Shown piece by piece: positions 26,284 to 39,885 of a stretch of DNA of 64,000 bases. The stretch's first letter is position 1; each line of letters opens with the position of its first letter. The DNA is from Coriaria nepalensis (taxonomy: Eukaryota > Streptophyta > Magnoliopsida > Cucurbitales > Coriariaceae). The stretch is from contig CP114488.1 in the NCBI GenBank assembly GCA_027186245.1, positions 8,537,501 through 8,601,500 on the forward strand, given 5' to 3'. The position numbers and the translations under genes are program-made. The notes under the pieces were generated by a model. It was not told where the DNA came from. It ran no database searches and worked only from the letters and a program-made list of their open reading frames with translations.

Positions 26284-29200
26284 TCAAACAATGGCCAAAA
26301 ATGGAAGAAGAGCCATTACGATGGCGCTGGTAAAAATAGAGCTCGACCTGGTCGCATGACTCCCGAGAGGTGGTGGGGTCCCACTTGTTGGACGATCGCT
26401 GCTAGTGGCTTGTGGATTGACTGCAGTAGCAGGTGATACAGCTGGACTATGTGCTGGGGTGACTGGGAGCGTGTTCGTGCTGACCTCATCGTAACCTGAA
26501 TAGCAGATTCCAATTATATGGTTGAATTTATATAGGAACCACAAGGGAAAGAAATTGGGTGGAGAGATACTTACAGTTAGATACCTTCCAACCCAGAACA
26601 TTCCTCGTACGATCGAAAACTATGCGGTAACCAGTCATGAAGTTTTCTACATAAATACAAAATATGATTATGTCAGATGACCTAGCACATACATTGCAAA
26701 GTTTTTTTAGTTTTATATTTCCAAGAGAAGGTAAAATAATTTGTTTTCAACATGATTGAGTGACTAATTTCAAGAAAGACCAATTTTGCGTTGTATAGAT
26801 CAAGAATTGGAAAATAAAAAACTAAATATATATATATGTATAGAATGATAGATATGGATACTTACGTCCTATGATATTCACACTGTCACTTTTCACAACA
26901 CCAAGACAATAGATATATCCTCCCTGAACATTACAGGCATAAATTCAGAAAATAACTCAAAAGGCAAAAAGCAGAAGATATAGTTCTTAAAAGCATTCAC
27001 CGTAAAAAGTTTCTATATACCCTGATCTTACCTTTATGGAAACTGCTACAAGTGGAGCCGTGATAAATAATTCATCTCCACCTTTCATGGTGAAATTCAC
27101 CTTGGGATATATAAAGGTTTTTGACGTTGTACTGCAAATGACGTGAAGATAAGTATTCAACCCTCGAATGAAAAGAAGAAGAAAAACTACGGAGAAAGAG
27201 GGACTCTTTTTCTTTAGATGAGAATTACTTGAAGTCATAGCAGTAATCAAAGGGAAGACTGGTATTCCCTGAATGTGGCTTTTCAGAAATAAGAGAGTCA
27301 AACTGCAGAAATGAAATGCATTAAAAAAAACTTGTATTTACAAAACAAGAAAACTAAGTAATTGTGTTATACAAAATACTTACTTTCTGGGTGATAAGTG
27401 AGTAAGCCGGGTCATTGAGGTATGTAAAAGAGGTACCAGAGTCAAAAATTGCAGTAAAATCAAGATCGGAAGCATTTCCTCTCACAGTAATTTGAGTGAT
27501 GCTGATGTTATAAGTTGGACTGATGAAATATATCAGAAGAAAAAAAAGAAACCATTAGTGGATTTAATAGTGCTTGCAAATATCTAGCATGACATCAAAT
27601 CATGCACATAGCAATAGATGTTACAACTTACTGTTTTTGTCCCAGATTGAACGGAGTTTCGCTTTGGTCTGAGCTGCCACTGTCACCAAATTCAATTCTC
27701 CCAATACCATCAGGTCCAAAACATAGGGAAAAAGAATTTGAAGAAATCCCTTCATTTGCTAAGATGCTTGGGACTGATACATTCTCCATACCTAGACCAA
27801 ACAGGCCATTAGGGGCTGCAGTATCCAAAAATGAACCAGTCTGGACCTTACCACATCTGTACCAAAGTAGCACATTAAAATCAAAATATCCAGAAATACA
27901 GATAAAAAATGTGGGACCAGAAACTGCTCTGACAGAGACATCTTATGATGCTTTTCAAACATCAAAACGGTGAAGATTTTGCATGGTAACCTACCCTAAA
28001 GTGATATTTGCATCAACTGTCTTTAATTGGGTGTTATCACTGCTATCAGTGGTTAAGTGTAATACATCTTCTACCAAGTACCCAGTAGATGAAGTATTAT
28101 CGGAAAGGTATGCAACTCTATAAGGACAAGCATCGGTTGGGAAAATGCATTGGTCCGCATTTGAACAAAGGGAGCTACTGCAAGGAATATTTTTGCTCGT
28201 TGATGATATATTAGGGCTGTAGATATTGAAGTCAATCTCCTGTTGAAATGTAGATATAAAAAGGCATTAACCATGGAGACCCAATTTTTGTTTAACTATT
28301 TTTGGAAGTAAAACAGGAGAGCAAAGTGTAAAACATGACTTATGACTCTGCGAATTAATACAAAATCCTAGTCATGCTGTGCTATAAATGTTGTTCATTC
28401 ATTTCAAATAAGGAAGTTATAAGAGAATATAATTATGCTTCTTGGGAAGATACTAGAATTGTTGCTCATTTCATAGATGATAACTCAGAATTTTGTTTGG
28501 ATTATGCATACTACATAGAATAGCATGAATCTAAATACCAACATGGAAGAAGAAAAAAACAGAAGTTTCATATATAGTTGGGCTGAATAGTAATCAAAGC
28601 ACTTCATAAACGAAATTGCTCTTCCCTCAAAAGGCTATAACAAGGGAATGAGTAGCTTGCTTCTACTCAAAAAGATATGAAACCTTGTTGAAATTATCGA
28701 GTTATAAAAGATCAAAACAAAAATATGGATCTCAAGGATTAATATGGTCACCAAAATTGATCAAATGGAATCAGAAGTAAATAATTGAAAATATACCTCC
28801 CCGTTCGATAAATCAAATTTAGTCACACAACTGGTACAATCACAGGGTAACCAGAACAAATCACTACCGGTGTCTAATGCCACTAGATATGATGAACTCG
28901 GTGTTCCCACAGAAACATTAGCATAGTGCAAACTGAAAGTCCAACAACATAGAAAAGTTTTTTTTTGGTTAAAAGTGGCTTCATATGAACTGATATGGAG
29001 ACATATAACGCACATATAACACACTTCAAACTTCTGTTTAGAGTATCATCTGATGTGTAACAGAGGGAAACGAGAAAAAAAGAGGAATGGATTCCCCCGT
29101 TTTTAAAATTATACTTTTTTGGCAAAATAACAAACAAAACAAAGATTAAGCACAGCGTGCTATTGGAGAATCCCCATTTTCCTTTATCCTTATTCATCTA

Positions 29201-29898
29201 GGGTGAAATGGAAACTTAAAGATATATACTACAAAAAAAAAAACTAATTAACTATGTGTGAAAGGGGGAAAAGGGGGGGGGGAACTAAATTGTGTGGTGG
29301 AAGAGAAAAGTTTGATCAATCATTAACTAAGATGCAGACAAGTCATCTACTTTACTAATGCACCTAATCAACATCCTAAAAACAGAAATTTTCAATGGAT
29401 AACTTTTCTCTCGGATTCCTCCAGTTTCTCGTTAGCCAAACAAGCATAAGGACCAGACAAATATATCACTCACAGCTAGAAAAACTACCGAAAGAAAAAT
29501 AATAATAAAAAAATCAACCACGAAATTTAAGAAAAGATTGCGGGGTAGAAAATTGTGCAGCGCCAGAGAGAAAGAACATACAATCCGAGAATAGTGATCA
29601 GATAGGTATCATTGCCGTAGACAAAAGTGAGGGGAGGCTGATCTTCGGAGCTAGCAAGTCGACGTTCGCGAATCATCCGATCTCTATGGACCATAACCGC
29701 ATAGTAGTCGACGCTTCCTTTCTCCGGAATCCAGTCCATCGGCATAAGTTTCTTAACCGGATCCGAAAACCGGTGGTGAATATCGAACCCGAACTTTCCG
29801 AGTCCATGGCAGGTGAAAGAGCAATATCCGAGGAGAAAAGCACAAAGCACGACGAAGAACGACAAGCTTCCATAGCTAGAACTAGTCCTATAAGCCAT
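26284..29898 (-). CDS. Aspartyl protease (A1 family), tandem copy B
   Basis: Complement exons 29582-29898, 28797-28932, 27995-28239, 27632-27856, 27384-27519, 27229-27302, 27032-27131, 26866-26923, 26575-26646 and 26284-26495 give 524 residues, the same length as copy A, with all splice sites kept. Signal peptide, DTGSD and DSGTS active-site motifs and the C-terminal hydrophobic GPI-type tail are intact. I count about 16 residue differences from copy A. Five of these fall in the last 11 codons of exon 2, where B reads KFDLSNGE and A reads ELDFPKGE; the B version resembles the family consensus. Both copies look able to make active enzyme at the cell surface or in the secretory path. Confidence 0.95.
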
Positions 29899-29962
29899 AG
29901 TAGGGATGGAATTTTAGAGAGAAAAATTAGGGGAAGTGAAAGGAGAATTGGAGCAGAAAGGA

Positions 29963-29970
29963 TTTATATA
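29963..29970 (-). promoter_or_regulatory. TATA box of protease B
   Basis: Minus-strand TATATAAATC, 65-72 bases upstream of the copy B start codon, conserved with copy A. Confidence 0.6.
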
Positions 29971-31610
29971 AAAAAGTTGAGTCAAAGAAGGAGGAGGAGA
30001 CCATGAAGTCGTAAGAGAGAGAGGGTCGTTACTCCAAGCATGTAGAGAGAGAAAGTCAAGGTTGCTTCACTGCCCAACCCTCTCACTCTTTCTTTCTTTC
30101 ATTCATTCATTCTTCTGTGTTTTGTTTGTTCGTTCACTCTCTCTCTTTCAACTCCTCTCTACGAAATAAAAACGAAGGTAGTGGTTGAGAGATCAGATGA
30201 TGAAACGGCGGTTGTAAGGTGGGGCCCACGTTTGAATATTTACTTTTTTTTTTTATGACGGTATAATTAATTGAATGATAATAATTTAATTATATATATA
30301 TAATAATTAATAATACGTAATCAAATTTTATTTAATCTTTATTTCTTTATTTATTATTATTATTATTATTTTATTTAAAAAATTCAGATCAAACATAAAA
30401 TAAATCCAAACAGGTTCTCAAATCGAACTCAGACATATATATAATTAACAAACCGAATGAGATCGGCTCGGTCTTTTTTTTATTCTCAAACTCAGTACGG
30501 GCTTAAATAATAACTCCGGCCGAATCGGACAACTCATTCTAACAACTCTAAAATGCGTTGACATGTTTCATGTGGGAAGGTGGAATTTTACCGCGATCGC
30601 CGTTTCATGCTGTATATTAAATTAATTGAAGGTTTCATGTTCATACTTTGCTCTTTGAAGCATTCAACATCTTCGCCATAAATCGGGCTTAAGAAGGTGA
30701 AAGGGAAGGTTCTCAATTCTCATGCACTGGCGACGACTTTTATTTATTTATTTATTATTATAATAATAAAGTCTTCAGTTCATTTGTCGGATTCAAGTTC
30801 GCAGCAGATTAAAATATGGGTATAATTTTTTAATTGTTTTTTTTTTTAAATAAATTTAATTGAAGTTGCATACAAAGACTTTTGAATGGAACAACGTATA
30901 TACTTTTGATGGATTGGATGACTAGGTCTGGTTCTGACTTTGACAAGTGTCCTTGCACCAGATTTTATTGATGCCAAAGAGACAAACCTTACATAACTTA
31001 GCTTTAATTCCCACTTTTTGTACAGTCTTCATGTCATGTCTGATGATTGCCTTCTTCTCTCTTTCTAACTTTGTTTTTGATGTTTAATCTGTTTTTCAAA
31101 TTCGAGCTAATATGAAATCATTTTGATTTCAAATATATACGAACCATTCCGTTTAATTCAATCTGCCATTCGATGATGAGTTTGAAAGTAATATGACTCA
31201 CGCTGAAAGTAGAGTTTTTTTTTTTTAAATAGTTTAGATAATATTTTAATATATAATTATATTTTAATAAATTATAATATATATATATATAAATTATTAA
31301 AATTATAATAAAATAATTTTAATAATAATAAAAAATTATAATATTCTTTCATCTTCTTAAGCATAGTATAAATATTGAAGTGAACTTGAATCTTAAAAAT
31401 TAAAATCGGATATAAGAAAGACTTTTAATAAAAGTATCTGTAATTTGATTCACAATAAAGTAACTAAGATTATATATATAGATGTAATCGTAATTTCATT
31501 GGTATCCTTAGCATGATTTCTCGAAAGAGTTTGAATCACCGAATATTTTTGGATTTAAATTGCACATTAAATGATGTTATTTTTCTCTTATGCAAACTAA
31601 ACCATATATC

Positions 31611-34085
31611 TCAAAAGGCTAAAAATGGAAGAGCTATCAAGCACATTGCCCAAGTAGAACAGTTGAACAGTGTTGAGCTACTCTGTGACGGTGGCAGTGC
31701 ATCTGTTGCTGGAGAGCTATGGACACTACCAGCCGGAGCTTGTGGGTCCAGGGTAGTAATGGGAGTCTTGGCTGGAGAAGGCGACGGACTAATCGGTACA
31801 TGGTTGCTGTTCTCATCATCATAACCTGGGGATTTTAAGCCGCTCCAATCATAATATACCATTGCCAATCAATATTTATAGGAACAAAAGATTGTACTGG
31901 GGGTTGATCATATGATGAAATGTTTATACTCACAGTTAGATTCCTTCCAACCCAAAACCATCTTCTCACGATCATAAACGATATGGTAACCGAACATGAA
32001 GTTTTCTGCATGAATAACAAGGTATTGCAGTAATTTTAAAAACAGACACAAACATATGGCTGTATAGGATACATAGTTACTTACGGCCGATGATGTTTAT
32101 ATCCTTGCTTTTTGTAACGCCTAGACAATAAACGTATGCTTCCTGGAGATAGTTTACAAGATCAAAATGCTTAGAATAGTTCAAGTGGCATGAGTTTGGA
32201 ATATGAAACTCTTACAAACATAAGACATTACCCTCGTAGTAAATAATACAAGTGGATCAATGACGAAAAACGGGTCTCCACCTCTCATCGTGAGATTCAC
32301 CTTGGGATATTTGAAGACTGTTTCGTTCGAACTGCATGTGACAATGGAAGTTAGCATTTGAGATAATACTCTGTAAAATCAAAGAAGCTACAATATTCAG
32401 ATCTCTTTTTTTAGTTGCTAATACCTCAACTCATAGCAATATTCAAATGGGGTACTCTTAGATGAAATCCTCTTTTCTTGAATTAGAGAATCAAACTGCA
32501 AAACACATCGAATTAAACATATTCGTTCATACACACAAAGTTGAAGAAATCAAGGAGGTGTTGTAACACCGACTACTTACTTTATCCGAAATAAGCGAAT
32601 AGGCAGGTTCATTTAGTTGAGTAAAGAAGGAACTAGAGTCGAAAAGTGCAGTGAAATCAACGCTAGAAGCATTCCTCCCAACAGAAATTTGAGTGATGCT
32701 AATATTGTAAGATGAGCTGAAGAGTACAAATGAAGAAAAGGATCAGTACAGATCGGATCGACAAATGCAAGTAACAACATGTGAAGCACTTACTCTCTTT
32801 GCTCCAAATTAAACCCCGTTTCACTTTGGCCCGAGGTACCTTGATCTCCAAATCTGATTCTCCCAACACCATTAAGTCCAAAACACAAGGAAAAAGAATC
32901 TGAAGCAAGCCCATCACTTGCTAACCTACTAGGAACTGATAAATTCCCCATACCTAGACCAAACAGGCCATTTGGAGCTATAGTACCCTCTAAAAGTAAA
33001 CCAGTCTGGACCTTACCACAACTGCACAAGGAAAAAAAGGCAGCGTTTTCAGATCACAACACTGATTTTCAGTCAGAATATTAAACAGATTGACATGATA
33101 ACTACCCGAGAGTAATCTCTGCACCCAAATCCATTGATGGGGCCCTGTCTATGGTTAAGTGCAATATATCCTCTACCAAGAGGCCACTAGATAAGGTGCT
33201 ATTCGGAATGTAAGAAACTTCATACGGACAAGTATCATCTGGTGAATGACATTTGTTTTTGTAAGAACATAGGGGACTACTGCAAGGTACCTTCTTGCTT
33301 GTTGATGATGAGTTAGGGCTGTAGATATTCAACTCTCTTACCTGTTCACAGACAAAAGGTTAGAGAAAATAACTTTCCATTAAGGAATCGACGTGATTGC
33401 AATAAGAAGGCACAAAATTTATTAGACAAAACTACTAACCAGTCCACTTGCTAAATGTAGTTCTTTCACACAACTGATACAGTCACACGGTAACCAGAAT
33501 AAACTACTGCCTGAATCTAATGCCACAAGATACCATGAACTTGGTGTTCCCACAGAAACATTAACATAATGCAAACTGAAAATTATAAATTATAAAAAAA
33601 ATAAAAAAATAAAAAAAAAAGGTAAGCAGAGTTAAACAGAGTTCAGATGAAAGATATTGAAAAACGAAAACCCCTCAAGTTTTCTGTTTAGGGTTTTATA
33701 GTTTGATCAACTCTGAAAAGTGAAACTATTTCTAGCAAAAATATATAGACCAGAAAGAAGAAAGGATGTACTATCCCAAAGAGCTGAGTAGGTCAGTTTC
33801 GTTGCCATTAAAGAAAGTGAGCGGAGTCTGAGATTTAGATTCGGAGAGGCGGCGACTCCGTATCGTCCGATCTCGATGAACCATAGCTGCGTAGTATTCC
33901 ACGCTTCCTTTCTCAGGGAGCCCCTTGACTGGAAAGAATCTCGTGACCGGATCGGAAAACCGGTGGTGGATCTCGAACCCTAATTTTCCAAAGGCGTGGC
34001 TTCTCTGAGAGCCATATCCGCATAGGAGGAAGACAGATAGAGTGAGCAGAAATCCGTAGCCATAGGCGGAGTTCCGACGAGCCAT
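31611..34085 (-). CDS. Aspartyl protease (A1 family), tandem copy C, altered active site
   Basis: Complement exons 33772-34085, 33440-33575, 33106-33341, 32794-33021, 32581-32716, 32425-32495, 32232-32331, 32085-32142, 31934-32005 and 31611-31825 give 521 residues with the same ten-exon plan as A and B. The start MARRNSAYGYG precedes a signal peptide (FLLTLSVFLLCGYGS) and the GFEIHHRFSDPV block. The first motif is VALDSGSSLFWLPC (DSG in place of DTG, allowed in the family). The second is ALFDSSSSFFTQLNE, where the Gly of D-S/T-G is Ser. The catalytic Asp remains, but this Gly is nearly invariant in active pepsins, so activity may be changed or lost. No stop or frameshift is present, which suggests selection on some function. 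A hydrophobic C-terminal tail is kept. Confidence 0.93.
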
Positions 34086-34128
34086 GTCTAAATTATTGCG
34101 GTCTGGCCAGTGGTCATCGGACCATGGG

Positions 34129-34136
34129 TTTATATA
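34129..34136 (-). promoter_or_regulatory. TATA box of protease C
   Basis: Minus-strand CTATATAAACCC, 44-51 bases upstream of the chosen ATG, followed further upstream by a (GA)n tract at 34192-34222. The short distance implies a very short leader, or use of another start. Confidence 0.45.
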
Positions 34137-34188
34137 GACAAACACGGAGCTGAGAGGAGGAATCCATTAAATTTGAAAGAAGCTTAGC

Positions 34189-34222
<34 letters not shown>

Positions 34223-34229
<7 letters not shown>

Positions 34230-37200
34230 GGCCTGAAGACTGAATAATTTTCAAGTCTTCCCCATGGCGTATGAGAAGGGTCGAGCTAGCGGACGGAAAA
34301 GCGCGGGTAATCCTCCTATTTTTGAACGTTTTCATCGTTATTTCTTAAATCTTCCCAGGGTAATTTTTTAACGGTAAAAAAATTAAGGGCACCCCACCAG
34401 TGGAGGAGCCCAACCAAGAAAATCAGAGTTTTCATAGGGATCACAGTCTTTTAAGCCCATTTTCTAGCATATTATTTAAAGCAATCAAAAGCAAAATATA
34501 TGCTTTAGAGCTAGCAACCACATAATCAACCAAAGACCTTTGAATCACACATTTCCTTTCATATATACCAAAATCAGAAAGCTACTCTCAAACCAAGCCA
34601 TCCGGAATTCATCATTACTACAAGTCATCTAACCAATATATAGTAAAATTTCGAAAAAATTAATAGTACTAAGATTGAATAAATCTATTAAATTATAAAA
34701 AAAAATTAACATGTTGTTTACAAATTTCGACCCAAAAAAAATCTTATTATTTAAATTAAATTTATTAATTTATCGAGATTCTACTCTAACTGCTCAACAA
34801 AGGATACATTTGCAAAAATGGAAATCAAATAATCAAATCACCAAAACCAGCCCTAATGGTCTTTTACATGAGTGTGTGTACCCATTACTTTATAATCGGA
34901 AGAGTTCCTCTCAATTTGAGTAATAAATTGAGATTATAAATATGTGTATTGACATTCATATGAAGTGAGAACCTCCAAATTTGCTCCTCAAATTAAGAGG
35001 ATCGAGCTCTACCCCTCTACAACAATTGTGAGCGGGGTCTATGATTTGGTTTGAGGACTCAACTAGAATGAAATTTGCTTAAAACGTGTACACACAAGGA
35101 GGGGTGTTTGTGGGCCTTCTTCTTGCATGGATCGATCGCTTCTTCCCTTCACGGGCTGGGCCTTTATTAGTAGGCGAATCTTGCATCAGAATATTATTCG
35201 ATCAGTGTGATAAGGTGATAGATCATAATCCCACTAACACCCATGTTTAGGTTTCGTCCAGTTTCAAACAGTAGTGCTTAGAAAAACAAAATAAACACTT
35301 GGACCAGCAAGCTGAAGCTGATGCCTGAGGATGGTACATGATCAAACCATAGCGTCATGTGTTTTTTTACTTGAGAGATTGATCTTTCTCAATTAGTAGT
35401 TAATATTGACATATTTGTCTGCCGTTGAAAGTGGAAACTAGCAACTACTGCACAAATACACAGTAGTCTCCTCGTTCTGACCATGATCAGATTCTATTTG
35501 TTTCTTCTCCTGTCATTTTCTTGCCCTTAACCGTAACCCTAGCTCGCCGTCTTTAAAGACTTTTGAAAATGATAGTAAAAACACATCAAAAGAGATAGCA
35601 AATGATGTAAGCCAGTGCTTCATCTACCACCTTTTGTTTTTATCCTGGTCCCATAAAATAAAAAAATAAAAAAATAAAAAAAAGGTCGTGATCAATTTGA
35701 CTTGATAATGTGAATTCAATATTGGCTATGTATATAAATTTCCGTATCAAATATTCAATGAAGATTCCGATAATGTAGGCATTTAGACTTGTTTTCAAGT
35801 AAACTCCAATCAGCAAATTAAGGGACGTGGGGTTTGTTTAGTATATGGTCAAAAATGGAATCCATATGGATAAAAGCAACTCCATAAAACATGAAGGGAC
35901 GTGGGGTTTGAAATGATTCATGGCGTTTATATTTCATTCTCTTTTCTCCATATCATCCATGCGATTCTCCGGTAGAAGCTTCTTAGGAGGTGGATATTTA
36001 GTTAGAAGGCCGTCTTATTCCTCTTCCTCAAAAGGCAGGCTTTAAAGCATAGGACCTTATATGCATATGAAATCACGTATTTGGGGTCTATGGATGCCTT
36101 AGGGTAAAAGCTATCAAGTACAGCACAGAGATTTCTTTTTATGTTGTTAAGACTGACGGAAGGGGAGGGAGAACTATTAAAAAGACTAACCCCGTAACCG
36201 GAATACAGATTGAAAAGGATCATACCATTACTAAAATCACTTCATGACGTTTATATTTCATTTTCTTCTGGAATCTTACGTTGTTAAGAAGTAATCAAAA
36301 AATCTATAATAATAATAGTCAATCACTACGAATCACTTAATATAATCACTAATTAAGAAAAAATTATGAAACATTTGACAAAGTCAAACTAATAATTGAA
36401 ATATATATAAGTAATTCAACCTTTTTATATATTCATTTAAGATTTGAATATTTATTAATTAAGACTTTCACAACTTAACCAATCCAAATTGTCTCTTTGT
36501 TAGAGATTTTTTTTTTAATATATTTTTTTTCATTTTTTAATATTTTTTTCTAGTTTCTTTCTTATGAAAAACTATATGCAGAGAGAAAAATAAAATAAAT
36601 TATTTGAAGGAGTTATTAATAAATAAAAAAATTGTAATAATTTGCAAATCCCGAAATAGTAGGCTCAGAGAAGGTGATTCTGGGCTCATCTAAATCTTAG
36701 GCATATACATACATACATACATACATACATACATACATACATACATACATACTGTATGATATGATGTTAATATTGTTCTTTATATTAATAAGACATTCGT
36801 CCAATTCGACACCACATAAAAACGTTACATGTAACATTGTCATAATATCAATAATTTACCCGATTTAAAAAATAAAAATAAAAATTGATCTTTTGATTAG
36901 AATTACAGAGTGTCCATAAAATAGTTGGCACTTGCTCACGGTGAGCTTATGACACGTGTCCCATTTGTACCTATGATTGGACACGTATGCACCCATGTCA
37001 CAAGGAGAAGCATCTTTCAGACTGTACACGAACGCAACAATTTTCAATAGTCAACCCTCTTTAATTAAAGCCAGCCAGCGAGCCAGCCAGCCAGCGAGCG
37101 AGCCAGCTAACCAGCCAGTCAAGATATTTCTTCAATTTTATTATATATATATATATATATATTACTCGAGATTAGAGAATTTGATATGCAAATAAATATA

Positions 37201-37559
37201 TACGCTATGTCGGTCGAGAAAACGGCTATTTAAACACTTGGAACCGTGAATTGGATATGAATATCTTATTATATTATAAATCAACTTACATAAACAATTT
37301 TTAAGTACCTTATTATAACTTAACCTCAACGCAATAATGCATACTAATAAACAAGATATTTCATCTAGAAAATTAGATCCCAAGGTGCTTACTTTTCCTT
37401 AAAAAGAGGCTATAGACTTAGAATGATTTTTCATAACGATTAAATTTTTAGAGAATTTTTAAAAATATTTATATACTAATAATTAAGAATTTTTCATCCA
37501 AGTTTTTGAACATTTCGAAGAAATCTTCAAAGAGAGAGAGAGGATTATCAGAGTCATAT
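34223..37559. other. Intergenic upstream of protease C
   Basis: No supportable gene. It includes a repeated GGGACGTGGGGTTTG phrase (about 35822 and 35895) with a related GTTTATATTTCATT phrase at about 35925 and 36249, a (CATA)n microsatellite at 36706-36751, an AGCCAGCCAGCGAGC-type imperfect repeat near 37072-37117 and (AT)n at about 37142-37161. Confidence 0.5.
36706..36751. repeat. (CATA)n microsatellite
   Basis: About eleven perfect tetranucleotide units, likely polymorphic. Confidence 0.9.
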
Positions 37560-38410
37560 CTAGCTTTCATAAAGGAACTCCAAAGAGAATAACTGTGTAA
37601 CAAGTTCCATATTCATTTCATACTGAAAGCAGTTTGGACATCCTTTAATCTTCTCATGGTAAGACCACCCAACTTCTTACTCAAGCAGATCTTCTCCCAA
37701 GACACCCAATGCCTTCTACGAACACCATTTTTTTGTCCCCAAAGGAACCTAGCCATCATGGACTCTAGGTTATCAAGGATTTTTTTGGGGGGACCCAAGC
37801 AGGCGCTAAAAGGTGTGTTGGAATAGAAGAGAGCACGTGTTGAATGAGCACTAGCTTTCCACCAGCAGACAACAAAAACGATTTCCACCCCTCCAATCTG
37901 CTACCAAATTTCTGAACAAGATCTTGATAGAAAGAAAATTTAATATGTTCAGGAGTTAAGAGGAACTCCCAAGTACGTAAATGGGAAGGAGCCACACGCA
38001 AAAGATGTAGCTGGGGCTAAAGCATGTGCACTCTGGACGTAGGATAATTCCCATGCATGATGTAGAAATTGCTTGCTTTTTGCAATATTCACACGTTTGC
38101 CCGAGGCGTTTTCATAACTGTTAATTATACGCATAAGAGCAGCTATGGAGATGTGAGATAAAAATCAAGTCATCACCGGAAAAGAGGAGATGTGAGATAA
38201 AAATCAAGTCATCGCCGGAAAAGAGGAGATGTGAGATGACTGGACAACCCGATTTAGTTTGGAACTGTTTAATCAAGCCACCATTAACTGCTGAAGAAGT
38301 CTGTCTGCTTAGTCATTCCTCGGCTAAAATGAAAAGCATTGGGGATATGGGGTCACCTTGCCTCAAACCTCTTACATTTTGCCACAAAAATTGTCATGTC
38401 ATCTTCCCAT
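37560..38410 (-). mobile_element. L1-type LINE ORF2 fragment
   Basis: Broken minus-strand frames read, in order, VRGLRQGDPISPMLF, FSGDDLIF (the RT catalytic box), NSYENASGKRVNIAKSKQFL, FTYLGVPL, LEGWKSFLLSAGGKLVLIQH, and LWGQKNGVRRRHWVSWEKIC with KKLGGLTMRRL. This is the thumb and connection region of plant non-LTR reverse transcriptase. Stops and frameshifts, with no ORF1, endonuclease or poly(A) end, mark a dead piece. A 39-bp in-frame tandem duplication covers the catalytic box. Confidence 0.85.
38150..38237. repeat. 39-bp tandem duplication in the LINE RT box
   Basis: Two units of 39 bases (38150-38188 and 38189-38227) differing by one base (CATCACCGG/CATCGCCGG), plus a 10-base third start. 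As 39 is divisible by three, the minus-strand frame repeats FSGDDLIFISHLL twice. Confidence 0.9.
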
Positions 38411-38630
38411 GTTTCCCGTATTTTAAGCTTATGTTTGATTGGAGGGGAGGGAGGGAAGAGAAGGAAATAAAATATTTTTTTATTATATTAACTGATTAAT
38501 ATAATAATAAATATATTAAAATACTCTCTTTTTCTTATTTATGAAATTATTTAAATAATAAAAAATTAACTCTTTTTTCTTATTAAAAAGATATCAAAAC
38601 ATCCAAAATAAATTTTAAAATCTCTTAACT

Positions 38631-38949
38631 TTCTTTTCTTTCTTTTCTTTTCTTTTCTTTTCTTTTCTTTTCTTTTCTTTTCTTTTCTTTAATCAAAACA
38701 TCCAAAAGAGTTAATTTTCTTTGAAAAGGGATGGAAACCAAATTTCGTTCAAAATTGGTCCAAAATTGATGGGATAGAATTCGTATCCAAATTCAATTGC
38801 CCATAGACTGCTCCACCCATCCCTTTTTTTCCCTTAAAAATAAATAATAAATAAATAAATACATAAATAAATAAATAAATACATAAATAAATAAATACAT
38901 AAATACATAAATAAATAAATAAATACATAAATAAATAAATAAAACAATA
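38631..38949. repeat. (TTTTC)n and (AAATA)n-type microsatellites
   Basis: (TTTTC)n covers about 38631-38690. A long AAATAAAT/ACATAAAT array covers about 38835-38949. Both lie upstream of the PP2C leader. Confidence 0.85.
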
Positions 38950-39885
38950 AACAGGATTCTCCCCTCTTTCTATCTGCTTTCTTTATTTGGTTTACATGTG
39001 GGGCCCAAGGCTACCCATACGCATTGCTGTCTCTTATTAGCCTCCTCTCCTTCTCCCTCTCCCTCTCCCTCTCCTCGTTGATCCCCTCTTCTTTTTATAG
39101 GGCTTTTTCTCTTCCTACAAAATTTGCAGACAAACAGAAAATCTTCTTTTCCCACCTCCTTCGATTTAAACACTGCTCAGACTGCAAACCTTTCTGTCCA
39201 TACAGTCTCCTCTAGATCGTCTTCCTCCTCTTCATTTCTTTCTTGACCTTTTAGCCCGTCAGCCGTAACAAGTGTCGGGGAAAAGGTGGAATGAAAAATA
39301 AGATAACCGCTGTTTTTACCCCATTGATTTCATGGATCTGATGATTTTATAAGCTACATGTATTGCACTGTGTCGTTTAGATCTCCATCGTTCTCGTCGC
39401 GTTTCCATTCGCAGCTGATCGCTATTGATTCGACTTTTACCTAATTCAACCGTGATTTCCTACTTCCTTTTCATTTTCTTTTAGTCTGCGATTACTGTGA
39501 TTGGTTTCTTTTTTTCTTTCTTTTCCTGGATAACTAGTTTTTCTTTTCCCCGAGATTTGGACTTGTTCATTTTGCCACAAAAAAAGAAAACTATGATTCT
39601 GTTTTTCTTCAATATTTATAGATGAAGAGATAAGTTTGATTATTGAATTTGATTGAGATTGTTGAATGAGATTTACATGAATGGCTGATTACTTCTGTAC
39701 TATTACATCAATCGAGTGATAATATAAGGGGTTTTGTGGTTTGATACTCACCTTTAATTTCATAGTTGAATTTGCTTTATACAGTGAGTTTCTTAGTAAG
39801 TAGTAGCAGTGTGGTGGATTTGTGGTTTGAAGTTGTACTGCATCCATTCTGGATGTGGAAGAACTAGAGGCTTGGCTCTGGTGAA

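Larger units (their letters stand above)
26006..31135. repeat. Segmental duplication, copy 2
   Basis: Direct copy of 16817-22905 (see there). Relative to copy 1 it lacks the intron-1 plastid insert and most of the 1-kb upstream insert. It keeps about 55 bases near 30966-31020 that copy 1 has lost, between short T-rich microhomologies. Confidence 0.9.

Noticed and set aside
36002..36223. Minus-strand 73-codon frame
   Set aside because: No domain, no splice context; retroelement origin considered but no motif found.
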